From positions 22,520,201 through 22,584,200 of the forward strand of contig OZ005603.1 in assembly GCA_963930655.1 (NCBI GenBank): a DNA stretch of 64,000 nt, given 5' to 3'. The notes beneath the pieces are model-generated. The model had not been told where the DNA came from. It was given only the letters and a program-made list of their open reading frames with translations, and searched no databases. Position numbers and translations under genes: made by a program. Of this stretch, positions 32,480 to 42,543 are shown piece by piece. The first letter of the stretch is position 1; each line of letters opens with the position of its first letter. The DNA is from Myrica gale. Lineage: Eukaryota; Streptophyta; Magnoliopsida; Fagales; Myricaceae.

Positions 32480-35111
32480 TAACAAGAAAGTTGGTCAGGC
32501 GTTGATAGGCTTTGTTAAACTCTCTCAGGAATTCGATTCAGAACGAACGACTGACTTCGCTTCCTTTCCTAGTACGAGAATTCCTTGTTTCCTTTGATCC
32601 TTTACGTAGTCAATACCCATCCCAAATAGACTGAAGAGTACCGCTGTGTGCAGACCAGTAGAGGAGTATTTGATAGGTAATGTCCGGCTCTTCTTTCCGT
32701 TCCTGTTTTTGTGTACGCGGCTAACAATTTAGGGTCGAAAAGTGAAGTTTTCTCTATTTTATTTTTTTGTTTGAGTTTGTGATACTTGTTGTTCGGTTTT
32801 TCTAACCCTTAATTTATCTTAAAAGATAGAGCAGACCAATTGTTTGTTGCTTAGGTGGTTATTGGAAGTGATGGTGCACTATGATCTTCTCTGACCGCAG
32901 TGAATACCCAATGATACTGTGGGGGAATACAAAGAGCAGAAGCAAAATTAATGTTATTATTAGAGAATATAGTTTAAATAATAAAATCTTTCTCTTTCTA
33001 TCACCTTGAGCTTTTGGGATGAGTGAGAGAAGGTTCTGAGTTCGAGACCTGGCCCGCACTCTACCCCATTTCAATTAAAATATTGCATCTGTTGGGCCTC
33101 CTAATTAAATGACAGTCCGGCCCACACGTGAGGGAGAATATTAGAGAATATAGTTCAAATAATAAAATCTTAATTTTCCTATCAGCTTAAGCTTTTGGGA
33201 TGAGTGATAGATTCACAGTTATGATTACTGTGGTTTCTGGGACATGTTCTGTGTGGTTTGCATTGGAAGTTCAAACCCATATGAGAAAGAAAGAGAAGGT
33301 CTGAATCTCAGTCTTGAGTAAATCATGATACTTCCTTGTTATTCTTGTGTCAAACATATAATTTAAGGTTCTGAACAAATGGGTGACTGTTAATTGTTAC
33401 CGTGGTTGGTAGTGATCAGAATCATGACTTGAATTCAAGGGCCAAGTGGATGTAAAATGGTTAGAATAATCAGTTGGAGAACTAGGATTTTGAATTACAA
33501 AGTGAGTGCTAGGTTTTGTTGTCTCCATTCTGTTTGCCCATGCTTGTGACTTCTGTTGCTACTGTCATGAGGTAGATGAATGTAATTGCATGGACCCTTG
33601 AGTTTGGATTCTGCCAAGTTGCGTGTGAGATAGTCCTGAATGTAACATATATTCCTTGTGCAATTACTTTACCTTATTGTTTCTTTAGTCTCTCCTTCAA
33701 TGAGGCTGAACTGAGCTGTTCATAAATTAGGTTTGGTAGGCACTATTGCATCAGTTAAGAACTTTTAATCGGGGTTTTAACAAGTGGCAACATCCAGCCT
33801 TGATATAATGCAAGCATGTTGTGAACAAAATGAAATCATGTATTTGTAGCATGTCATGTTGTCTTGAGCCCGAGGAAGGTCAGGGAAAGGTGGGAAAAGG
33901 ACTACAATAGTTTTATCACGTTGAATAACCCTTTACAGGGGATTTTTCCTGTTATTCAAGTGGCCAATGGAATTACCGAAGTAAATTATGTGAACTGGTG
34001 TGTTGATCAAAGAGGTTACATTAAGATATTCAAATTTGGCCATAGACTAGTAGAAAATAGTGTTTCGGCATAACCTAGGTGGTTTAGGTGTCTCATGAGT
34101 CAGCTCTTTGCTTCTCACAAAAGTCTATTTTTTAGTAAATGAACAACATAAGATCTCTGGCCTTGTGGCGTGGTTCATATATAAGCATAGATGTTCATTT
34201 TTCGCCAATGTTTTAAGGCGCCCCTACATTAACCTCTGACAATATTAGTATTTATGAAGCCATGAGGATATCCCCTCGAGAGATGGAAGCTTATACTGAT
34301 ACACGGTGTAGCAGCTACATTGTTCATCTCATCAGAAGCTGAGGATTCAGGTGTTCTATGAAATGGAGTGCCTAATTGCTCCAAATTTTCCCCAGCTTCA
34401 ATGGAATGCAAATGGTGCTAAGAAATACAATTAAGTATCCTTTGATGAAGAAGTTCACTGTTTCATATAATCTATGGCATGGAATTTATGTGTGGTTGGC
34501 TGGAGCAGAAAATAGCTGCATAATACTGTTCTTCTTTCTTTTGGGAAGAAAAGGGAGAGAAAAGAAAAAGGGGGGAGGCGGGGGGGGGGGGGGGGGTTGG
34601 GCAAGCGGGATGCATTTCTGTCTGTTCCTCCCATTATTTGCTTCCACATTTTATTGTTAATTTCTCAAAATAAGTAAGCTTGCTTTTTGTCTCTGTAATA
34701 GATCCATGCATGGGACTTAGTCTGATATCTACAAACTTGTATCTAGATAGGAGGTAGAAATAGTATTTTAAGAACATACAAGACTCACTCCACTAGCATA
34801 CTACATTACTAGTAAGATATCTTTTGAAAAATTGATGTTTCAACTTCTCTTGTTAGGGTATTTTCTTGCAAATTCAGGTCATCAGTTGCAATCTTTGCTT
34901 TCGCTTGGCCATTTTTAATAGTTAAAACAGTGAATTATGGGTAGCTATATGTATTTAGTGAGTTCCAGGTCAAGAGCACCTAACAAGAAATGAGCATATG
35001 ATTTTATTCTATCCTGTAAATTAACTATAATCTCACTTTTGCTCTTAGGATATTGTCTTAGCACATTGATAAATACTTGTAAAGGTTATAGTAATCTGTT
35101 CACTCTTTTAG
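32480..35111 (+). other. Inferred 5'UTR exon and long 5'UTR intron of the Yvh1-Zn-like gene
   Basis: A donor-like 'GATAG/GTAATG' at 32676-32678 and an acceptor 'CTTTTAG' ending at 35111 would make a ~2.4-kb leader intron. Within it are a repeat pair (32956-33025 and 33140-33210, sharing 'ttagagaatatagtt(t/c)aaataataaaatctt' and 'agcttttgggatgagtga') and a 17-G run at 34580-34596. Open frames in this span (33864-34073, 34376-34660) show no recognised domain. The exon extent is inferred without transcript data. Confidence 0.4.
32956..33210. repeat. Small direct-repeat element in intron
   Basis: Two ~70-bp direct repeats (32956-33025, 33140-33210) flank about 115 bp that contains 'gagttcgagacctgg', a B-box-like phrase. 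The arrangement suggests a mini retroelement of TRIM or solo-repeat type, but no primer site or target duplication was confirmed. Confidence 0.4.
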
Positions 35112-35154
35112 GTGGTCGCAGTGCCTAGTGCAAAAGGGTCAGAGGCATAAGCAA

Positions 35155-35706
35155 ATGGCTGCTGCCTGTAACTCTAAATTGGAAACCATCCAAAACCCTC
35201 AATTAACATCTGAAAAGCATATGCCAGTGGCAGCAGTTGATGACTCGTACTCAGAAGACGTCAAAAAGCATCACCTGATATACCGCTGTAAGAAATGTCG
35301 ACGGATTGTTGCTGCACAGGAGAACTTAGTTCCTCATGAGCCTGGTAAGGGAGAATCATCCTTCAAGTGGCAAAAGAGAAGTGGTGATGCCTTGAAGAAG
35401 GAAAAGAAGCTTGTTGAGTGCACCTCCATTTTTGTAGAGCCCATGAAATGGATGGAACCAGGTGACTTTAACCACTTTTCATATTATCTTTATTTTTTCT
35501 GTCATACATATTCGGGATAAAATGCTAAATGTTGGACTATGAATTGACCAGTACAAGAAGGTCATGTGGAAGAGAGACTACAGTGCATTGGCTGCAAAGC
35601 ACGCTTGGGTTACTTCAACTGGGCAGGCATGCAGTGCAGTTGTGGAGCTTGGGTTAATCCAGCATTCCAGCTGCACAAGAGCAGAATAGATGAGTGCCAG
35701 ACATGA
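35155..35706 (+). CDS. Stand-alone Yvh1/DUSP12-type zinc-binding protein (At4g18593-like)
   Basis: Exon 1 is 35155-35461 and exon 2 is 35552-35706, with donor CAG/GTGACT and acceptor GACCAG. They join in frame to 153 residues. Cys pairs are at 45/48 ('YRCKKCRRIV'), 114/117 ('CIGCKARLGYFNWAG') and 131/133 ('CSCGAWVNPAFQL'), plus Cys89. This is the C-terminal zinc domain of Yvh1/DUSP12 without the phosphatase. Plant homologues are annotated 'probable inactive dual specificity phosphatase-like'. In yeast this zinc domain alone supports 60S ribosome maturation by releasing Mrt4. The start is the first ATG in the frame after an upstream acceptor. A ribosome role here is an inference, supported by the neighbouring SURF6-like gene. 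Confidence 0.88.
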
Positions 35707-36337
35707 GAAGAGCCACTATTATGCTCTCCTCATATTGTTTTATAGTAGTGGGAAGTCGTAGTTATTATGCAAGCAAGAGACCATAAGGGTTCTGTTTGTA
35801 GATAGTAGTAGACGGTTTCTATATCTTCTTCTGTGGTGGCCAGGTGGGACATGGTTGGTAGAAGTATTACAATAATACACGGATTTTTTCATTTCATCAC
35901 TGTAGGAAATCGCTGATTTGTTCCTGGGAGAGATTCTCCTTTCAATACGGACCACACGGTCTAATCCACCCTATTTTATGCATGAACAAGGCAGCCAAAT
36001 AACAGAGCCATTGCTCCGGCTACATTCAACATACCAGTTCTAGATCCCATAGGGATGTTAACAAAACTCTGACTGGAAAACATTCCCTAGGCTGCAGCTC
36101 TAAGCTTCTCGACACGAGTGGATCTAGAAAGGAGAAAATAAGTTCCATACACGATCAAATAACTCCCAACTTTTTAAGGTCGAGAAAGAAAAAAAAAAGA
36201 AGCACATTTTAAGTACGGATACAATTTCTAGAACAAGTAGAAAGGTGTTTTCTTCACATACAAAAAATAAAACCATACAGAAGTTCAAAATTTATTACAC
36301 AATGCAAAAAAAATGAGGCGCAAAATCTGGTACAGTC
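35707..36337. other. Convergent 3' region
   Basis: This is 3' flank of the plus-strand Yvh1-Zn-like gene and the minus-strand Lys/Glu-rich gene, which converge here. It holds probable 3'UTRs and poly-A signals only. No further gene is seen. Confidence 0.5.
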
Positions 36338-37708
36338 CTACGCTGAACTGGCAGCAGCCTCTGCCACATCCGTAGGCTTCTCACCTGTGGTTTGAGCCTC
36401 ATGTTCGGCCTGTTCGGCTTCTCTTATCTGCCACATGATATCTACCTTCTTCTCAAGTAGGGCGTCTATTTTTCCATTGATCTTCTCTAACTTCTGCTTT
36501 AGCTTGCCAACGTCCTTGCTCTTCTTCTCATCCAGTTTTCTCTTCTTCTCGCATTCTTTCATATTTTCATTTTTCTTGTCTTTGCACTTCACCTCGTCCT
36601 TTTGAGTCTCTTCCTCTCCTTCACCCTCTGATTCTTTGACATTTTCTTCAATTTGAATTTCCCTGTAGGTAACTTCAGGCTTGCTCTCTTCTGTCGCATC
36701 TTTGTGTTTGCTCTCTTTCTCCTTCTTGTCTTTCTTCTTCTTCTTCTTCTTCCCTTCTTTTTCATTATCATCTTCATCTTCTTTTCCCTCATCTGCATCC
36801 TTGTGCTGCTTCTCCTTTTTCTTCTTCTCTCCTTTCTCCTGGTCTTCGTCATCTTTTTCCCCATCCACCTTTTCATTAATTTCATCTTTTGATTTTCCAT
36901 GTATTTTCCCTTCGTCTATGACCTTTCTCTCTTTTTCTTTCTTATCCTTCCCATCTTTTTTCTTCAAGTCACCTTTCTCCTTGGCTTCCCCATCTTTATG
37001 CTTCTTCTCCTTCTTGCCCTTCTCCTCATGCTTCTCATCCTCCACTTTCCCTGTATGTTTGTCCTCTTCATTAACACTCAACCTTTTATTGCCTTCCCCT
37101 GTCTCTATTTTACGTTCCTTCATGTCCCCATGTTTGTGTTTCTTCTCCTTTTTATCTTCTTTCCCCCCTTCTCTGTCCTCGTCTTTATCCTTTGAATATC
37201 CATCCAGTTTCCCCTCCTCTTCGTTTGCCCTGTCCTTTTTATCTTTTCTCTCTTTCTTCTTCTCTTCTTTTTGCTCGTCTTTCTTATCCTTTCTTGCCTT
37301 TGTTTTCTCTTCTTCTTCCACATTCTCTCCAGCTTCATCATCTGCATTGGCCTCAGACTCTTCCCCCTTCTTTTTCTTCTTCTTTCCATCCTCATCCTTC
37401 TCTTTCTGCTTCTGCTCTCCCTTTTCATCCTTTTTCTTCTTGCTGTCCTTCACCTTCTCCTTTGACTCTTTTTCCTTTTTTCCTTTTTCCTTCTTAGACT
37501 TCTCATCTTCCTCTTTATGTTTCTCCCTCTTGTCCTCAATTTTTGGCGTTTCTTTCTCAAGTGATTTGGTCTTCAATTCAAGTTCCATCTCAGCCTTCTC
37601 TCCCACCACTTCCTTTGGTCCTACGTTCTTGGTCTTGACTTTCGCACGGAATTCTTCCTTTTTGATCATTTCTTCCCCATCGACCACTAATTCAGGTTTG
37701 TCTTCCAT
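36338..37708 (-). CDS. Lysine/glutamate-rich protein with C-terminal coiled coil
   Basis: The 456-residue frame is intact. It consists mostly of KEKKxKxxD/E-type low-complexity blocks with spaced 'KKEKKHK' and 'EDKHxGKVEDEK'-like motifs. After about residue 400 it ends in a more ordered helix ('KLKQKLEKINGKIDALLEKKVD', then 'QIREAEQAEHEA') that looks like a short coiled coil. No catalytic domain is visible. Database names for such proteins ('myb-like protein X') reflect composition only. Many basic clusters suggest a nuclear or nucleolar location. ATG 37708-37706 was chosen because a TTTCAG acceptor lies just upstream. A TATA-bearing first exon near 39760 probably supplies the leader. Whether it is expressed cannot be told. 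Confidence 0.65.
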   Translation of the reverse strand: MEDKPELVVDGEEMIKKEEFRAKVKTKNVGPKEVVGEKAEMELELKTKSLEKETPKIEDKREKHKEEDEKSKKEKGKKEKESKEKVKDSKKKKDEKGEQKQKEKDEDGKKKKKKGEESEANADDEAGENVEEEEKTKARKDKKDEQKEEKKKERKDKKDRANEEEGKLDGYSKDKDEDREGGKEDKKEKKHKHGDMKERKIETGEGNKRLSVNEEDKHTGKVEDEKHEEKGKKEKKHKDGEAKEKGDLKKKDGKDKKEKERKVIDEGKIHGKSKDEINEKVDGEKDDEDQEKGEKKKKEKQHKDADEGKEDEDDNEKEGKKKKKKKDKKEKESKHKDATEESKPEVTYREIQIEENVKESEGEGEEETQKDEVKCKDKKNENMKECEKKRKLDEKKSKDVGKLKQKLEKINGKIDALLEKKVDIMWQIREAEQAEHEAQTTGEKPTDVAEAAASSA

Positions 37709-37839
37709 CTCTGAAATTTTCCAAGAGTTTAAAGGTAAATTTTTCACCTAATCAGAAATTCCCCTGAAACAAATGCAGCGAACCAATAAGCAAGCAAAAA
37801 TCTTATAGAGAGAGAGAGAGAGAGATTACTGCTAGAATT

Positions 37840-39640
37840 TGATACTTGCTAGCTGATCAAGACATAAGCACTATATACAGCACTACATGGTACACTACAG
37901 GCATTGCTTTCATCATGAAACATAACTACTTCAACAATTGAAGACAAAAATGAAGAAGCTACAAAACTGAAGCTTGTTGTAGTGGAACATGCTCAGATAG
38001 AAGCTAGATATCGGTTTAGTACCATCTAAGCTCATAGATGTTCGAGTTGCCAAACTTACTGCTTTGGTAATAAAAAGTTGCTACACATCTAAACTCGCTG
38101 AGTATTCTCGTATGAACGCTAAAGGTAGATGAGAACTGCATTCCATGTACCACAGGTATGAAGAGACTGGAATCACCATCCAAGAAGTTTCTGGTGACTA
38201 TCTAATTTACTTCACAATTGTCTCCTTGTTTCCAAGCAGTTTCATTTGCCTTTTTTCTATTTGGGCTCCGATTTCACTTCTACATCTCATGCTTATTTCT
38301 CCTTCAGTATGTTCTCTAAAACAAAGCAGAATCATCAAAAAACAATGGAAGTTTATTTGGAACAATGTGAATAAGAGAAAACAGGTTTTGCTGATCCTCT
38401 TGGCAACTCCACAGAAGATACACATGATCTAGAGCTCCACAATGCCAAGGTAAATGCGATCTTCCTAGAAGAATACTCTAAGCCACCAGAGGTACAATCA
38501 ACTATTAAATTGACTGAACATCATTTTTTTGGGGGGTAATTGACTGAACCATCAGTTTTCATCATGAATAGACAAGCTATTCGTTCACCATGAATGGAGA
38601 AATACTTGATGTATCCTTACTATGAACCGAACAAGCTTTCACTCCAGCTCTATTTAGGATAAGATATACTAGCCTAACCAAATGGTGACAATGAAAATTG
38701 TCCTGTCCAGAGAATTTGCCGTTATCTCATTTATTATGTCATCGAAGAACCTGAGTTTTATGATTTTAAAAGAAAACAGTTTGAAAGTCTTAGTGGACCA
38801 GTATCCCAGCAAAAACTAATGCTCTCTCCGTCCCCTAGTGGATGAGAGTTTACAACCAATACGTGTTAATGAACACAAAATATACAAAAGTTTTCTCTAC
38901 GTGCTAAGACCAAAAGACATAGGGGATGCTCAAAAAACACATCCCACAAAAGAATACTTCAGAACATTGTTGTCCTTGTTTGTTTCACTATTATATGCTT
39001 TGTCTTCCCAAATTTTATCTATAGTAGAACAAATAGAATAACTAATTGCCATAGCAGTTGATATTCATAAAATCTTATTCTGTAATGTGTCCGATCCTTC
39101 AGTATCAGGAACTCCTTTTTAATTCTGTTTGTGTTTATCACTTATCATATTGCAGCTTATATAAGTCTCCTTCAAAGGATTTTTACCAAATGAACAGCTT
39201 TCTCCCGATCAAGGAACCCTTTTCTGGGTACATTATTGGGACAGATTTCAAGTAGTTTTGTTATATTTGATAACCTTCAGATAACATTGTCATATTTCTA
39301 ACCTCCATTTTTTCCATAAGAGGTAAATTTTGGATCTAATTATAAATTGTTGGTTCAGTAGAAATACATTTACAGTGTCAACAATCTCCTATGTGCTCAT
39401 ACCCTGTTCTTGGGGAGGAAACAATACAGATGGAAATGGAATACTCTGTTCTTGGGGAGGAAAGAAAACTATCAACAAAATAATATTGTAAATCTCTGAT
39501 ACCGAAATAATCCGAGGCACAATCCCAATAAGATTCTAGATAGCTTCACATACAGCGCGATCGAGCATAACAATAATAGAGGAGAATACGTATTTGTGTT
39601 ATATACATACGGACATATTCAAACCAGAATGAGAAACAAA
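37840..39640. other. Inferred leader intron, no other gene
   Basis: Non-coding between the first exon and the coding exon of the Lys/Glu-rich gene. A GA microsatellite lies at about 37808-37825. Short open frames have no recognisable content. The phrase 'gttcttggggaggaaa' is repeated at 39408 and 39449. Confidence 0.4.
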
Positions 39641-39647
39641 GATGTAC

Positions 39648-39793
39648 CTTGAATTGGATCGCTCCGAATAGAAGGGGAGTCGAGCTTTTTGCTGAAAGAA
39701 AGAAATGTAGAGCTGGGGAGAGCTCCAGGTCTTGCGCAGTTCTCTGGAATGAATGAGAACGACCGTTCGGTGTCTGAGTCTCTCTATTTATGG
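39648..39793 (-). promoter_or_regulatory. Core promoter and 5'UTR exon, probably of the Lys/Glu-rich gene
   Basis: On the minus strand CCATAAATAG (39793-39784) is a TATA-like box. About 30 bp on, a pyrimidine-rich leader begins and ends in 'TTCAAG/GTACATC' (donor 39647-39646). The next minus-strand gene is the Lys/Glu-rich one, so a ~1.9-kb 5'UTR intron is inferred. Confidence 0.45.
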
Positions 39794-39859
39794 AGTTCTG
39801 AGAGCTAATTGCGTCACCGCCCATGAACCAACGACATGTAAAGCATCTGATTTCACACA

Positions 39860-40838
39860 CCTCTATGACACGGCGCGGACTTCCCTCAATGGCCGTGTCG
39901 AGGGTAACTCCACACGCTTTTAACTCTCCGTAATTCGATGTCGGTAGGCAGATGTCGGCTCCTTTTTATCGTTATTATCCGTTATGTATATATTTTCAGA
40001 CCAACGGTGTCGACTCAGGTACCATAATCTTCTGTTCTTCTGCAGGGAAAATGAATTAGATAATCTTTTGGCGTTACTTACACTGAGAAAAGAAAATTAA
40101 ATAATAAAAACTAGTTTGTGAGATAAAAATCCTAAGAGCTTTAAATCCTTTGCCGTTGATTTAATGCATCTATCGGCTACTATAAGCTAGTCCTCTCAAG
40201 ATGTACTTGTGTATTAATTGAACTTACCTCAATTGATTTATGATCTAGGATTTTTCCTCTTATATTTAAAAAGATAAATTAGACAATCCTCAATAATCAC
40301 ATGAAAAATTATTTCTAAGTTGTTTATTTTGCCCCGCTTAAATGGAGTTTCCTAAAATTTTCTCTTCATGTTTGTTTGGCATATGTCTAAAAAAAAAACC
40401 CTGAGCATCTATTTTTGCTTCCACTACTAACCCTTCCAAAATCGTAAGGTTTCTAGTAGCAGGTATATATGGAGGCTTGTTATGTAGGGGGATCTACCAT
40501 CATTCACCAGTCTACCCTAATGTATGAAAAGCGAAGGGAAAGGTAATGACAATCTCAGCAACTATTATATCTCTTAGTTATCAATTGATCATTTTTTAAG
40601 GGGAAACATATAATAAATCAATATAAAATTAATAAAATATAAATTTATTTTTTATTTTTTATTTAGAAAATATTACTTTTTATCTAATTTTATCTAAGAG
40701 GGGAATTTAGCCAAATAGGACAATGTTTGATGTTTTTTAAAATGTTAAGAAGTAATTAGAAAAATTAGAAATTATAGAGTTCAATTTTATTTTATCCATA
40801 AATATGAGTATTATAGTGTTTCCCCTGATATCCCTGAG
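39860..40838. other. Upstream intergenic region
   Basis: Promoter-distal DNA of the minus-strand gene followed by AT-rich sequence. No gene or complete repeat is supported. Confidence 0.4.
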
Positions 40839-41479
40839 TAGGGTTGTACAATGGCGGTGGCGGTTATTACCCCCACCACTATTGCCTTGGGCGGTGTCCA
40901 AGTTTCGCCCACCGGTTACCGGTGCCCAGCGGTGGCATAGCGGCTAACTGCCCATCGTTGGCCTTTTTTTGGGGCCATTCAAGCCGTTTGGGCCCCCTAT
41001 TTTGGACTTTTTTTTTTACATCTTTTGCCCCCTTTTTTTTTATCGCCCACAGCGGAGACTGAGAGGAAGAGAGAGGCAGAGAGCTTTAATGGCAGCAGTT
41101 GTTGCACAGCGACAATTGTGGGAGGAGAAGCAATTGTGAGAGGGAGATACAGAGATGAGAGTTGAAAGAGACAGGGGCAAAAAGCAAGAGAGAGATGGTG
41201 GCAGGGGCACAGCGGAGCAGCTGTTAGAGGTAGTGGGACTGTGTGAGAGAGAAAGAGGCGTGCAGTTCATCGTGAGTCTGTGTGTGAGAGAGAGAGAGGG
41301 TGAGAGAAATGAGGTGTTGATCGAGGGAGATTAAAAAAAACCCTAAGTCACTAACTAAAATGAAGTCGTGGCATCTTTAAAAAATAGTTTTGGCGATGAA
41401 CCGCCACCTAATGGGTGAAAAAGGCAACCAGTACCACCCTCTCTACTAAGCAGGGGGCAGTTACCGATGAACATCCATA
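40839..41479. mobile_element. hAT-type MITE
   Basis: The left end TAGGGTTGTACAATGG and the complemented right end TATGGATGTTCATCGG match at 11 of 16 positions. Near-identical 8-bp target duplications flank it: TCCCTGAG at 40831-40838 and TCCTTGAG at 41480-41487. The 641-bp interior has GC-rich 'gcggtggcggttatt' and GA-rich stretches but no transposase. An 8-bp duplication with TAGGG-like ends indicates hAT ancestry. Confidence 0.65.
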
Positions 41480-41489
41480 TCCTTGAGTG

Positions 41490-42543
41490 CCTGATGGGTG
41501 GGCCACATCATGTCTCATACTACTAAGCCAAACTCTAGCTTTAGATCTGCCACCAAGATGTCTACCTATGTTGGTCCCTCAGTCTGTTGTCCCTAGGTCG
41601 AGCTCTGACTAGGATCTCTATCCACAGAGCATGGAAGCTGATTATGACGTTTGAGAGCAGCTATTCGCGCCTGAGATCTACCTGTCTGAGCCATAGAATG
41701 GGATTGAGTAACCGTACTGATTGCCTGAAGTGGGTGTCCCTTAGCCTCATCAGTACCCTCAGGTACAATCATCGCTTGCAGGAACTGAGTCAGCAGAAGA
41801 CAGTACGACAACCCCAATAGATCAAATGAGAGGGTCTCCGCTCGGCATGTCAGGAATATGTACGCAGGTAGATCAATAGATGTTTTGCATTCTACCAGCA
41901 ACATCAACTCGGCCCGTGCAATCGAACACTCTGTAGTGTAGTGTCTCGGGTTGATGCAATACGCAAATATAATGTGCATTGTGCGCGAGAATGGAAGCAA
42001 CTGACTATGGTTGATGTTATTTCCCTCCACCACAATTGTATCCAGGCCCAAAATCGTCAGAACACATTAGCTGGAGTTGGCTTCTCTCCTCCGGAACGGG
42101 AAAGCATTCACGGGACTCTTCATACCCATGAATCTCGCAAACTCATCAGGCGAAATTAGCATCGTGGTGTTGCGGATAGTGACATCCCAAGCAATATCCA
42201 AGATGTTGGGCACCAACATCAATGCCGCACAAAACTCTCAGACCATGTCCATAGAAGCAGTACCCTTCCTTTGCAAGTGAGCTCCCCAACCCTGAGCTCC
42301 AATGATCTCCTCAAGTGTCATGTCCTCAAACACGAAGTCATTGAAATCTGCCAGTGCGACCCGTCGATCAATGACGATGGATTGCGATAGTATCAATGCG
42401 TGGTGCTGCTCCAAATACATGGTCTCAGCAGGTTTGGCCTGGCTATTGGAACCCTCTCCCACGGTAAGTTGACGCTTGATCATGATTATAACCTGCAAAA
42501 CAGTGTTTTCACAGTAAGAAATTCGTTCGCACGATAAAAACAA
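41490..42543 (-). pseudogene. Plant transposon protein remnant (Transposase_32-like)
   Basis: Minus-strand pieces 42543-42238 and 42051-41593 read as one decayed protein. They show 'ALADFNDFVFEDMTLEEII', 'GWGAHLQRKGTAS', a middle part out of frame ('DEFARFMGMKSPV'), and 'LLPFSRTMHIIFAYCINPRHYTT' through 'LMLLVECKTSIDLPAYIFL'. The last part resembles the 'putative plant transposon protein' domain (PF20167). That domain is known from repetitive plant loci; its function is unclear. Several stops and frameshifts are present. The family call is from memory. Confidence 0.5.

Noticed and set aside
33030-33050. tRNA-like B box (gagttcgagacc)
   Set aside because: No cloverleaf could be formed around it; it is part of a small repeat element in the leader intron.
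34376-34660. 94-codon open frame with a Gly run
   Set aside because: The Gly run comes from the poly-G tract; the frame lies in an inferred intron with no domain.
36681-37751. Plus-strand 356-codon open frame rich in Phe/Ser
   Set aside because: It is the antisense shadow of the Lys/Glu-rich gene: AAG/GAA-type codons read backwards give TTC/CTT/TCC runs.
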